In this document: positions 33,937 through 45,799 of the stretch, one piece after another
How the letters are laid out: every line of letters begins with the position of its first letter
How positions within the stretch are numbered: the first letter of the stretch is position 1
Origin: Branchiostoma floridae
Lineage: Eukaryota; Chordata; Leptocardii; Amphioxiformes; Branchiostomatidae
Length of the DNA stretch: 64,000 bases
Assembly: GCF_000003815.2 (NCBI RefSeq)
Contig: NC_049984.1
Span: forward strand, 25,741,330 to 25,805,329
Direction of reading: 5' to 3'
Made by a program: the position numbers and the translations under genes
The notes under the pieces: generated by a model
Told to the model about the DNA's origin: nothing
The model's database searches: none
What the model saw: only the letters and a program-made list of their open reading frames with translations

Positions 33937-34039
33937 TGATGGAGACCAAACACAAGAAGTTCAAAGTTGAGCAATGTGGGGAAATCTATAAATATAAGAG
34001 GTCCGCTCATTGGCCAAGCCGTTCCAATGTGGGAGATTT

Positions 34040-35011
34040 GAAATCACTGAAGGCAACCTTCAGTAGAGCTCCCGGAACATCGCAAATATCTCACGACTGA
34101 CCGAACGCTTCAGGACAGTTTTTGTCAGGGAGGTGTCTGAAGTATTAGTCATCACATAACCACCGACAATTTTCAGTGTCATGAAGATAAAATTGAAAAA
34201 ACACACGATATTTTGAATGTCTGCTCTATTTACCAGTAACATGTTAGCAGCCGGCCGGCTAATTAGCTACAGACGTCTCCGGCAGCGCTCACTGGCTGTC
34301 ATGCTTGGCCGGTTGTCATGCTGTGATTTGGGCTAAAATAAACATCCCCTTGGCCAGATGACCAGGAGCATGCTTTCAATGCACTCCCTGGCTGTTGTAA
34401 GGAAATTTCTCTTCTGCCACAACAACTGACAAGGGCCTGACTGACAACGACCTACAAAAAAAGTTGTATCGCCGCTTGCGACTTTGCTAGTCAGCCACTA
34501 TTGTGTCAGCAGCACATGTACATATCGTACCGAGGCTAAATATCTCGGATTCTGGACAATAGATTCGTTTTAGTGTAAAGAAAAATTATAGGGAGAAAAG
34601 AGACTGTTTTCACACAGATGAAAATCCTACATGATACTACTTTATTACGTAATGCTCGAACTTGACAATATGAGTTACTGCTTTAGAATAACATGAAAAT
34701 GAAAACTGTTGTAAAAGACCTTACTATCTTCATTGTCATAATAATTTCATAGTATGCATAGTATGATAAGTACTGGTATCTACTCGCCATTAAAATGAAA
34801 CATACCTGTAATTTTCTGTTCCTGAACATGACATCTGTATCTCTCGCAAGCAATTTTTCAGATCTTGTACACACAAAATTCACAAAACGCATGTTGTAAC
34901 AAATGTTGTAAGCAGAAATATTTGTAGAAGTCCTTATTTGTAGAGTCCAGTTTCGTGCGTTTGTTCAACTTCAATCATCGTTCATCATTACTGAAATCAT
35001 TGTCCAGATTT
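34040..35011. other. No gene recognised
   Basis: Mixed AT-rich sequence between the direct repeat and the minus-strand P2RX7_C-like gene. An ATGAAAATG-rich AT block (34600-34900) could be its 3' region. No terminal inverted repeat of a transposon was found here. Confidence 0.3.
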
Positions 35012-35707
35012 TCAGTACCAGTAATGGCCCAAATATGGTATATTGGCGGGATTAGGATAGACTTCCCTTACCAATTTGACGACACAGTCTGGCATCAGCT
35101 CACGTTTTGCGCTTGTGATGTTATCGGCCCTCATTCTTGCCAGTTTTCTTGCGAGGTACCGCTCGTCCTTCCACCCGCCACTGTTCTTGATTTGCCCCCA
35201 GAACTTTTTGTATTTTGCTCGGCGGATGGAAGCATTGCCCCGACGGGGTTTGTTCCTGTGCAGCATAGCACCCGTCTCGCCGATCTTGCTGGCAGGGAAG
35301 GCGGTAATGCACGGCCGCAGGAAACAGTCAGGGCACTCCGGGTGCTGTGTTGTGGTAGTAGATCTAGACGGGCCTGGCTCCGGGTCTTGTTGCGCTCCTT
35401 GTTCGCCTGACCTCGTAGTTGTACAGCTGCCGGGGCCCTCGTCGTCATCCGAACTGCTGTCGGTGGCTGTTTCCTGGGTATGAGAGATGGTAGGCGTGGA
35501 AGCTGCATCGTCCTCTTCTGTGCTTGTGTAGGCCTCCGAATCCGACATCTCGTCCACCAACTCTCCATGAAAGTCAGGAGGTAAAGAAACCTCAGGCCAT
35601 CCCCATTCCTCTGCCGCAAACAGTCCTCTCATCCACTCAATCTGCGTCCACGTCAGCCGAAAGCAGATAAACTGCGTCTCCTCACCACCACTTGTAGTAC
35701 TAGCCAT
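35012..35707 (-). CDS. P2X7-tail-like (P2RX7_C) domain protein, 231 aa
   Basis: A single open frame starts at an ATG at 35707 and ends TGA at 35012. Residues 1-50 are mixed (CFRLTWTQIEWMRGLF). Residues 51-120 are acidic, Ser/Thr/Pro-rich and probably disordered. Residues 121-231 form the domain: CPDCFLRPC, then RRAKYKKFWGQI, GGWKDERYLARK, MPDCVVKLVREVYPNP and PYLGHYW. This Cys/Trp-rich order (xxYxxFW...PxCxxxxVRxxYPxP...YxGxxW) matches the intracellular tail fold of P2X7 receptors, found in many invertebrate proteins without a channel. No transmembrane segment is present. It faces the Kolobok-like gene head to head, 860 bp away, suggesting shared control or one two-gene element. Confidence 0.6.
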   Translation of the reverse strand: MASTTSGGEETQFICFRLTWTQIEWMRGLFAAEEWGWPEVSLPPDFHGELVDEMSDSEAYTSTEEDDAASTPTISHTQETATDSSSDDDEGPGSCTTTRSGEQGAQQDPEPGPSRSTTTTQHPECPDCFLRPCITAFPASKIGETGAMLHRNKPRRGNASIRRAKYKKFWGQIKNSGGWKDERYLARKLARMRADNITSAKRELMPDCVVKLVREVYPNPANIPYLGHYWY

Positions 35708-36567
35708 TGCTTTCTTGTCAAAATCCTCAGAATAGTAGATACAGTAGATTTACACACACTGTCACGCTGACGAATCACTACTAGAGTGACTCCAGATCGG
35801 CGGGAAACGTCCGAGATGACAGAAAAATGTACAAAAATGGAAGAGTTATAGACATCGTTCCGGATACCCGATTTGTGATAAATGTTTTAGGTACTTTATA
35901 TTAATAATTAAACATAAATATTTCTGTGAAATTGACATTGGATTTGTTCTTAGAACCATTTTATTTCCGATATTTTCACTCGCGATTGCTGCGCTCTTTT
36001 TGTTTATTATTTTTTTTTCGTGACCCACGAAAAGAGCCGAACTAATTAGCTCCAGAAGACGCAGGGGAAGAAGACACAAAAACGCGGGAAAGTCACCATC
36101 CCATCTAAACGCGAAATAATACATATGATACATGTTCTTATCATTATATCAATACAGATACTGACTCAAAGTTGAAAGAGATATTTACCTCAAGATTGTT
36201 TTTCTTTTATATATAATTATAGAGTAACGTACCTGCTTCCTGACTTTCTGATAGCCCATTGTAGAGGTTTGTGAGAGTTTTGTTGTGGTGTCTGGAATGA
36301 CCCTTTTTAGATAAGATATGTAACTAATAATTATTAGAAAAAGATACGTACCATAAAGTGTTCGCTTTTCAAGATTACATTAACTATATCATACAGAGAA
36401 GTATTTTCGTGTACTTTGAAACAAGTGATAGTAGAAAAATAAAGTGACGTGGCTTGACCTCTGTGATTTATTGCTTCCTTCTATCCCGCCATTTCGGTTT
36501 GCTACTCGCCACGTTTCTTGTGCTCCGTTCATTTCGACATTTTTCGACACGTTACTTGATTCTAACA
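35708..36567. promoter_or_regulatory. Divergent intergenic region (possible bidirectional promoter)
   Basis: The only DNA between two head-to-head coding starts (minus at 35707, plus at 36568). It is AT-rich in its middle (35870-36440) and more balanced near each start. A palindromic-looking acgggaaacg-type segment is absent; I see no certain TATA box, although ttttatatataattataga lies at about 36206. The role is inferred from position only. Confidence 0.35.
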
Positions 36568-39500
36568 ATGTTGCGCGCTGCCGACGTCATTGCTCAGAGG
36601 GTTAGGGCTGAGAAGAGGAAGTCTCAGCCATCGGAGCAGCAAGATGCCGTACGGCAGAGGAACAAAAGAAGGAAGGAGAGGGAAGATCAGGGGGTCGTCA
36701 CCAAGCCCTACAACTTGTCCATACATGGTACCAAGCAGGAGCAGGAAGACTTCATGCTGCGACTGAAGAGCATCTGTACAAAGATGGGAGAAACACATGG
36801 GAAGAGGCTGACCTACAGGGAGACACTTTTACAGGCAATGTCCGCCTGGCTGAAGTCCCACGACGAGGAGAACGATCATCGCCTTGACCTCGACTGTGGT
36901 GGTGCGGGCCTTCCGTTCAGGGCCAGGAACGGCTTCTCCGCAGCCAGTCCCGCCACGAAGGACGAGCCGATGTTCCTGGCGACGGTGACGGCCATCAACC
37001 ATCTCTCCGATCAGCTTCAGGATCACGCAAGGTCATGCCAAGAGCAGCTGGTGGTGAAGAAGAACGGAGTGCACATGCAAGGCCACGCGGGTAAACTGAC
37101 CCTCTGTTGCAGCGCGAAGCACAATGTTTACTGGGACTCTTCGCCGCACTTCTACGGGAAGTTTCTTGTGAACTACAGGTAAGATATCCCTATTATGTAT
37201 GATTATTTTTTTTACATGAAAGCGAAGTATGACTCACCTGAATTACACACACCTAGGTCACAAATTGTAGGCCTTGGCTCGGTCAGCTTACTCTTCTGGC
37301 TTATTATCTGTCTATTTGACAATTTCTACTATTTTCTAGCGAACTGTTGACCCAATTAGAGGCTAACACACAACCTCCTTAGCTCTATGAGTCATAGTAC
37401 GTAGAAAAAACAGGATACATCGCAACTTATAGTTGTACATGACCAAGAAAAAAAAAACATTATCAACCCGTATACAGCACGTAGTGCCGCCTAATTCCAT
37501 GGTCACATTTCCAAACCAGCTCTCCGCTGGTTAGCTAGCGAGCAAGAAAAGTATGATATAAAAGGAAAGAAATCACAGAAAACGGTTTGAGAAGTTCACG
37601 AGAATGATCACAGTGCATTCCTCGATGTACATTTCCATTATTCATTCCCGCAAACAGCCCGACCAGGCCCCGGTTTTTAAATGTGACCATGGCATACGGA
37701 GGCTAAATTATATCCGCAACGGTAATTTCAATCAGCATGCTTGTCTCTTGCTTTCATAAACACTAGCTATCGCAAAACTTGTTACAAGGGGAAGTAGTAG
37801 CTTGAAGTTGACACGCAACAATGCACATTGTGAGCTATAGAACTGTGAAGTGTCCTATCTGATCCAGTTCTAACTTCACAGAGGCGTTTATATAATCCTA
37901 AACAACAATTGTCAGTCTGTAAACAGATTAAAGGGTGACAGCGTGTGTAGAAGACAGATTTTCGGTGATTAGTTTGAATGGGCTTGTTGATTACATTTGC
38001 GATCATAAAGAGATTCACACCTATCCGCGAGGGTGGAACCCGGAAGTTTGGGAGCACCCCTTCTCTTCGACGCTAATTACTCTGAGTCTCCAATCAGAAG
38101 TTGGGATGCGGCTGTTTTTTTACGTGTTTTGTGCATTTTCCTCGGGTTTTCGAGGTGTACATGAAGGAAAAAAATACAAACTAAAAAGCACGAGAAAAAC
38201 ACCTAAAACACGTAAAAATAAAAGCCACGTGGAACCTCTATTTGGAAAGTAGCCGCTAATACCCTGTAGGTTTTCCCGTGCTTCAAAGTCCGTTTCTCAT
38301 GTCATGGAGGAGTTATAGACACATCAAATCAAGGGGTCATCTTACAAGAACTGGTACATACGATCCACTATACTAGTACTTAGCTAATCTCGTTACTCGT
38401 TTGTTTTCCGTAGGATGGCTCACGCCTACTTCACCTCGGGAATCTGGCCCTTGCAGTACAAGAAAATCTGCGACGCGGCAGGCATGGGCAAGATTGTAGA
38501 CAAGACCCTGCGGGAACGCTGTAAGTTGGTTATTTGTGTACCTTTTGTTGAAATACATCACTACGGCATGAACAATAACACCCGGTTATTGCAACAAATC
38601 TTTGCCTCCAGTATTGAAATGTTATTGCCTCGTGGCTAGTCTCAAATTATTTTAAAAAACAAACAATGTAACATATTCAACGAACTCCTTCATTATGTTT
38701 CAGATCAGCCGGTGTACAGCGAGGTTGTGGAGGAGTTTGCTGAGGCGTCAATGGCCCAGGCATTACAAGAGGTAGTGACATGTTTGTCAGTGGTTGCAAT
38801 ATTATTTGTATTGATTGTCAGTTCTTTGATACCTCCTATTATGACATTCTGGCTTTGTTTTCCACACTAATATCACTATGCTACAGACGCATTATGATAT
38901 CATGCAATGTCTCGTAGCAGATAAACCACATTTGCATGTAAAAGACTCGTACAATATACGAGATAATACACATACAATGAATGTACGAGGACAAGGATAA
39001 AGAAATACAGACATAAACAAAAACTTTGTTTTCTTAGGAGACGGCAATCCAGGTAATGGTAGATGGCGAGGACTTCGCCGGCATCAGTATTATGTCCGAC
39101 GCCAGGCATTGTTGGCGAAAGAATGCCATGTTCTCAGATGTGGCGTTCCTTGGAGACAGGTATACTACCTTTCTTGACAACTTACCTTAGCCTTCACTTT
39201 CTTCATTCAAGGTGGCAAAACATTAAAGGCTACATCTTCCTTATCAATATCATATTTCTTGTAGTTGATAAAACCGTCTTTGACTAAATCTAAGCATCCA
39301 CCAAGAACAGCTAAATTACCAATTGCTATTTGGACAAAGTAAAAAAAGGCTTGATGGCTCTAATGATATTTGTATGTAATCTCAAAGTTTCGCCTATGTT
39401 TTGATACATTTTATGCTAATAGCGTATGTTATTTGACATATTCAGGACACATCGTGTAATTAAGCTTATCACGGTGTCTCAGGACGAGGAGCAGTATTCC

Positions 39501-41755
39501 CAGAACCATGAGCTCGTCGGAACCCAACAATTCTACGAGTGGGCGGACGAGAACGGTAAACGCCTTTCTTTACCTGAAAGAAAAGAAATACACAAGTTGA
39601 GAGCGAGTCTAACATCAAAAAATGTGCTTGTGCTGTACTCTTAGTTCCTTTGTTAGGTATGATAATGACAATGACAATGATCTTTATTTGCATGTCCTTG
39701 CCCATATGGGCTAAATGCAGTAGTTACATAAAACGTTTCTGTAAAGAATCTTTACAGTGTCAGTGGAAGAGACAGAACAACTATGATAATGTTCCTAATA
39801 CAAAAATGTACTAGTAATTCTAAGATGATTAAATTGTTGTTTTTCAGCTGTGAACATCCTGGTTCATGCCCACGACAATAACAAGAGCGTCAACAAGCTG
39901 GTGGAGAACAGGGCAGCACAGGGTCACCGCTGTGTCAACGGCAACGACACATGGCATGGTTTGTGATATACTCAGTGAAAATGCCCGAAGTTTATAAAGA
40001 CATCATTATGATATACATTGCCAAGGTACCATAGTTATAGGGAATATATCTCCCTAACAAGAAATTAGAAACAAAATAACAATTTCTAACAATTTTGCAG
40101 TCATGTAATCAAGTCAATTTATACCCTTTCTTCCATCCAGCTACCAAGGGTATTGCGAGGGGGATGAAAAAGATAACCATGGGGCCCAAGTACAAGGAGC
40201 GGGTGACGTGGCACCCCGAGCTTTCAGACAAAGGTAAATGTTTTGCAAGAATCGTTCGTACGATAGCCATTACGTTCACATGCACTGGTCGATATTTCTT
40301 TTCCTTTATTTCATATGAAATGTTATTTCTTTCCTTTTCTTTCAGCCGGATCTATAAAGACCCACGTGTACTGGGCAATGAAGAATTGTGCCTTAGACCC
40401 AGAAAGGCTGCGGGGTTATATCGATAACATCATCAAACACTACAAGGTAATGTGAATTTTGAAAAAAAGAATTGCTTTCATATGACTTTTGTAATATAGA
40501 ATTTAAAACATTGACAGCAACATTTTTGCGCATTGAATAATATCATCGAGTTACTGGTAATCTCGGACTATTGTCTTTATACTGAAGAGCCAATGTAGAT
40601 CAATTAACATTCATAACCTCTGTACCCTCTCCAAAAACGACCACACCGGATGCCACCATACATCCAACTGTCGCATCAGTGGGGATGCCTACAAGCCATC
40701 AAAGGTCCTTATCCAGGACCCCAAGGCAGAGAAGCTGCTGGTGGACTTTCTCCACCAGACAGTCGTCTACAAGAACGCCGAGAACTACGTCCACGTAAGC
40801 AAGCTTTGTTAAAAAATGTCGGCTAAACATCTAAATAGTACTGTAATTTAGCCAGTAGTTCACTTTGTATATTACAGTGCCTGTGATCAACAGAATAATG
40901 ATATGACTGAATACAATAATGCTACTATTGGGCTACTCAAATCCTCAATGCATTTCAAGAGAATGGCTGATATTATCTATCTCGCAAATCATTCACATGT
41001 CAAATTGATCCATGTATTTGCACCCCCTCTACCTTGGTTTGTAATAATTTTAAAGACTTTTGACTTATGATCTACATTTTACCTTGTCTTCCCCAAAAGG
41101 CTAAAGACACGCACTACGTGGAGTCTTTCAATAACGCGCTTCTGGTATATCATGACAAGCGCATCGCGTTTGGTAAGGAGGCGTACCTACTGAGGATCAA
41201 CCTCGCTATCCTGGACTGGGTAAGTTGCTGTGTTCGGTACTTGTTGCTTTAGATATGTTACTTTTTTCATAACTGTCATAGCTTTATATGACGAAGAGTA
41301 AGTTTATTTCTACATCGATGCAATTATGAGGACCAACATTGTCAGTACGAATGTGTGGCTGTCTAAAAGTACAAACGCTATGAAAACTATGCAGCTATAT
41401 GCGAACTTTACATTTCAGTGCATGTAATGACATTGTCTTCTTACTTGAAATACCATAGAACGAGAACGTGGACCGTGACCACACCTCCGAGTGGAGGTGT
41501 GAAGACGCCGCTGCTCCACGACGGCGGGAGCCGAAGAAGCAGCTGGTGGAGAAGAAATACACATTCAGGAAGGAGGTCTGGAACGAGTTCATGAGACGAG
41601 TTTACATGCCAAACCTGGCAGATGACACAGTCCATGACCAGGCACCTGCAGGCAACCTGGACCAGCCACCTGCAGACAACCACGACCAGCCACCTGCAGA
41701 CAACCACGACCAGCCACCTGCAGGCAGCCAGGACCAGGCACCTGAAGACGCCTAG
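36568..41755 (+). CDS. Kolobok-type transposase-like protein, 11 exons, 632 aa
   Basis: Exons: 36568-37178, 38414-38520, 38704-38771, 39038-39159, 39446-39555, 39848-39958, 40141-40233, 40346-40446, 40636-40794, 41100-41219, 41459-41755. They total 1899 nt and all phases agree. The N-terminus is basic (RNKRRKERE, likely nuclear). The core gives MVDGEDFAGISIMSDARH, a HDNN block, NGNDTWHATKGIARGMKK, HVYWAMKNC, DNIIKHYKNDHTGC, YVESFNNALLVYHDKR and LLRINLAILDWNENVDR. That order, with DxWHxxKG, NHH/KHY..H and ES..N.L...K...LA.LD.N.N, is the layout of Kolobok DDE transposases. The tail has Asp-Gln-Pro repeats (DQPPADNH). Exon 9 lacks an AG acceptor, so this copy may be mis-spliced. Introns are numerous for a transposon. 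Confidence 0.6.
37498..37692. mobile_element. Probable MITE in intron 1 (short inverted repeats)
   Basis: ccatggtcacatttccaaac (37498-37517) matches the reverse complement of the bases ending at 37692 (gtttttaaatgtgaccatgg) apart from two mismatches. The pair bounds about 195 bp in the first intron of the Kolobok-like gene. The outer flanks (gccgcctaat / ggcatacggaggc) are also loosely alike. No target duplication is certain. Confidence 0.55.
39654..39722 (-). repeat. SINE/LINE 3'-tail-like insertion (minus strand)
   Basis: On the minus strand the segment reads gcatttagcccatatgggca, then aggacatgcaaataaagatc and a (ATTGTC)n tail. An AATAAAG-type box followed by a short tandem tail is typical of CR1-like LINE ends and the SINEs that use them. 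It lies in intron 5 of the Kolobok-like gene. A related piece occurs near 48320-48370 (gccatcgggcatgag / ttgcaataaagatat on the minus strand). Confidence 0.45.
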
Positions 41756-41776
41756 AGCTTTTTGCGAGAACTAAAT

Positions 41777-42425
41777 ACTCTTCCCAACTTGAAGATCGGG
41801 CATTATTGGTTTTGTTCAGTGTATTGTTCTAACACTGGTTAGTTTACAACGTAGCGAAACGTACTAGTAAATTACTCTTCCAAACTTGAATATCGGACAT
41901 TGTTGGTTATGTTCAGTGTATTGTTCGAACACTGGTTAGTTTATAACGTAGCGAAACGTACTAGTAAATTACTCTTCCCAACTTGAAGATCGGGCATTAT
42001 TTGTTTTGTTCAGTGTATTGTTCTGGTTAGTTTATAACGTCGCGAAACTAAATACTCTTCCCAACTTGAAGATCCGGCATTATTGGTTTTGTTCCGTGTA
42101 TTGTTCGAACACTGGTTAGTTTATAATGTAGCGAAACGTACTAGTAAATTACTCTTCCGAACTTGAATATCGGTCATTATTGGTTTTGTTCAGTGTATTG
42201 TTCGAACACTGGTTAGTTTATAATGTAGCGAAACGTACTAGTAAATTACTCTTCCCAACTTGAATATCGGTCATTATTGGTTTTGTTCAGTGTATTGTTC
42301 GAACACTGGTTAGTTTATAATGTAGCGAAACGTACTAGTAAATTACTCTTCCCAACTTGAATATCGGTCATTATTGGTTTTGTTCAGTGTATTGTTCGAA
42401 CACTGGTTAGTTTATAATGTAGCGG
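41777..42425 (+). repeat. 97-bp minisatellite, about 6.7 units
   Basis: Units start at 41777, 41874, 41971, 42054, 42151, 42248 and 42345 (landmark actcttcc). The period is 97 bp, except for a third unit shortened to 83 bp by an internal deletion. Each unit holds gtgtattgttcgaacactgg and gtagcgaaacgtactag. The array starts only 21 bp after the stop codon of the Kolobok-like gene, so it would be 3'UTR if transcribed. Confidence 0.97.
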
Positions 42426-42429
42426 AATC

Positions 42430-43864
42430 GTGATGGTGACGCCGCTACCCTACCCCACATATCGTGTCTGTGCTATCTGTGAGTAGACAGGGAATGGAGT
42501 TCTCTTCGGAACTTGTGGAGAAGGGACCAAGAGTTTTCAGACATGCATGTAACGCAAACTTTAATCCCCGCTTACCTTGAATCTTGATATCAGCCGCTGT
42601 TTCAACACGTGGACCCCCCCCCCCCTACAAAAACGTATGTCAGTGTCATGTTTTGATATGTCGTGAAGTTATAACTGGCATACCTCTGCTGTACTCTTTG
42701 GTGAAGTAAAACTTGCAGTGAAATTAATCGACAACAAAATGATTCTGCACAACTGCGCAACGATCTTCTATGACTGCGACTTATTCGTCTATAGTCAACA
42801 AATCGAACGGAAAACTAAGATCAAAGATGGCGACATGTTGACGGCATGCCGCGATTATTCTGCTTTCGGGCATGTAATGTTACCTGTTAGTAGTCGCGCG
42901 CGGACGTATTCCACATCATGGCTTCTGCCAAATATGCATTTTTTTCTGAAACGAATGTTGGTGTTGACACAACATAGCTGGTAAAACGAAAGACACAAGA
43001 CAGGACTTGCTCCTTGCAGCAAGCTATCGCAAAAAGGCTGTGGTGAGTTGCGTGACCGCTGCATGACCTCATTACGTTATGTGAGGCCCGCAGCAAAACG
43101 CTAACAACATGCTCATGTAGAATAATCGTTACACATAAGCATTCCTATCGCTCGAAGAGTAAACGCGAACTAAATCATAACAATAATAATGGGTTTTCAC
43201 ACTGTCTGGTACTATAAGACTTTGATATTGGTAAGTGATACAATTCACTTCACTATTTGTTACGTTTGCTTGCGTGCGCTAGCTGACATCAAACATGGCG
43301 CGCTGGCGCGGCTTGGAGCTTGCTACTGGAGGTGCGCGGATCGGAGCTGATCGGGCCAGTCAGTAAAAAATAACAATGCTGTGTCAGATTATACTTTATT
43401 TTTTATCTCATATCTTGGTACATATGTGAACAAGACAATTTTACCTCACCTTGACGGCGGTCCTTCAGTCGAAACGGAGCTTGATGTTGTGGTAGAACGC
43501 TATCGACAGGCACGTTGGCTTTATTTACTTGGCTGCATTAAAGCTTCAAACAGTGGCTAGTGACTGAAAATTACCATCACACTACAGTGAGTGATGTTAT
43601 CTAGTGTTGAAACCATATAGTCCTAGCCCATGGGTGATTATTTAGTCTCCATTCTAGGGTAGTCTGGCCAGTTTTCCGACCCGAAAGCCCGGTGGATAGT
43701 AGTTGTTGACTTGGGGATTAGCCGCTTCACGCTCGATTGACAGAAGCAGCATCAAAAACAGCGGGCTGGTAGTCCTCAAGCACCGGGGAGACCAGGCCTA
43801 GGGCTGCCAGCCAAGGATCATCTGGGGGTAATTATCGCGATACCAGCTATCGGGATCCCCGGGT
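42430..43864. other. No gene recognised; poly-C run
   Basis: A C(12-13) run lies near 42616. The rest holds no supported exon. Open stretches at 42720-42980 are without motif or splice context. Confidence 0.3.
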
Positions 43865-43984
43865 TTAAACATATGCACCAACTAATCAACAATAATACCA
43901 CAACCGGCTAACTGACAGCTCTTCAGGTACCCGGTAGGACAGACTTAGGCAGTAAAGCGGACTTTTACGGATTCCCCTCCGCAA
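43865..43984 (+). repeat. Direct repeat, copy B
   Basis: This is the second copy of the segment at 33768-33936, lacking the TA expansion, with only scattered differences (cggctaactgacagctcttc here, cggttaactgacagctcttc there). The two copies bracket the roughly 10-kb block with the P2RX7_C-like and Kolobok-like genes. Both start at a TTAA. Confidence 0.85.
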
Positions 43985-44264
43985 ACGGAAATTTTTTTAA
44001 TAGTTGTTAACGCGCGAGTTAGTTGAGTTGATTTCTACACCCATATTGTTCCTCGGTAACACGACTGAAGTTCGTCTAAATGGAGAGTCTGATAGGGACA
44101 TGAACGTCACTGCCGGCAGTCCCGGCGCACTTTGTTTCTTAGGGCGATCTACAGAAGTAAGTTTGACCGTCCTAAGCGGAGAGAAATTCAACCTAGACAT
44201 ACATTGCTATGGGCCAGTGCGCTGTACGCAGTTTTGCGTCTTGCTTTATTTGACTTTGGTTTAG

Positions 44265-45725
44265 TTTTTTGTTGTATGATTGTGCTAGTATTGACTGCAT
44301 TGCCGTTGCATACACAGTTCGCTTTGGTCTAGTATGATCCGATTGTTTTTTGAATGGCTGTTGGATTTTATCCTTGTCGTATTTTATTTTAGTTCTCTAT
44401 TTTTTTTCTTTGCTTATGTCCTATCCCCGCTATAGTGGGCTTTCAATTGTCCAAACATCCAACACACCCATCTAACTTCACTGAACCAGCCCCCACTGAG
44501 CCAGAGGCACAGTCCCCGAAGTCTGGGTTTCCAAGAGGCTGGACAGCTGTAAAAACAGACCTGACTAACAAACCCTGAGTAAGTTGGATGTTCTGCCAAA
44601 AGCCAAACAATAAACATCGATGCCATCAATGATGTGTCACGATTTGCTCTGCCACCAATGGTAACTATTCATCGTATATATTCACAATATTGTTGGGGGG
44701 ACCTCCTTGTATGATCAAGATGTTGACTTTCTCGACCAGAGTATGACACTTCTCTATCGGAGGTGTCCATCTATTGATATGGTCTGCACCAGTATAGGCG
44801 TTGATTGATGTTCGCCTTATCTCACGAGCTTCTGTACAGGAAATACAAATGAAGAACCAAGATTAGTTGTGCAAACATCTTTTTTTTTTGCCAGTTGACG
44901 CGATAGATACGTCTTCAAGTTGGTCTGGCAATAGCTGGTATTTATTAAGCCAACAGAGAGAACTGGAGACAGCTGATACTCATGGTCAATAAACACTTAA
45001 ATACATAAAGACGTCTTCCATGGTTTGGAAACACATTAAAACAATGTAAAACGCAAATAAGTTGTGTGATATATTCAACGAGATCGAGAATATTGCCAAG
45101 TAGACCGATCCGGTCCGCCAACACGTAAACAAGATAATCCATCACAGATGTCAGCCGCGGCCGGCCTCACATTATCAATTTTTTTTTTTTTTTTTCAGAC
45201 AATTGCAAACGAAAAACGAGTGAATATCATCAAGATAGTACAAGACCCTGGATAGCATCATAAACGAGAAGTTCGGGACAAAACCTGAGGGTATGGACAA
45301 ACTGACGTGTTGGTTGCGAGACACATTCCAAACGTTGCCTTACACAACATGGCGTGGATATGACAGAATCTGCCAAGAATTCGTCAACACAGGCATACGG
45401 GCAACCAAAATTTTAAAAGTATTCTTCCTACATAATAACAAAAATAAATTACATCAAAAGACTATTTGCCAGGGAAAATGCCAAATTACTGTCTTTGTAC
45501 TGTCCAGGAAGCACCCACCTCTCGCCACCGCCCTTCACCAAATGAAGCTGTGTAACTGTGCGACGGGAAATACTGTACATATCCATCCGCCGTCAAACTT
45601 GCTTGCTGTATAGCAGCAAATAATTAATCGTAAACAGCTAATTTTTGTTTTAATTATTAGGCACGTATTAAACCAAAGCAGAAAATGACGCCAATGATCT
45701 AAAACTAAGCTCTAATTCGATGAAT
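44265..45725. other. No gene recognised
   Basis: A T(18) run lies near 45180. A frame at 45293-45613 (MDKLTCWLRDTFQTLPYTTW) is open but without a family match. No exon structure is supported. Confidence 0.3.
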
Positions 45726-45799
45726 GTCTCCTCATTGTGTGGACTATTTTCTGGCGGCACTTGTGTACATCCTGTCCGAGGAGGGTATTCGGTGGCGTG

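Noticed and set aside
35121-35619. Alternative minus- and plus-strand frames over the P2RX7_C-like gene
   Set aside because: They lack domains, whereas the 231-aa frame has the ordered Cys/Trp motif; high GC content keeps other frames open.
44004-44264. Plus-strand 86-codon frame after direct repeat B, checked as a further ERH-like copy
   Set aside because: No RTFADY- or WIK-like landmarks; the sequence after the repeat is unrelated to that near copy A.
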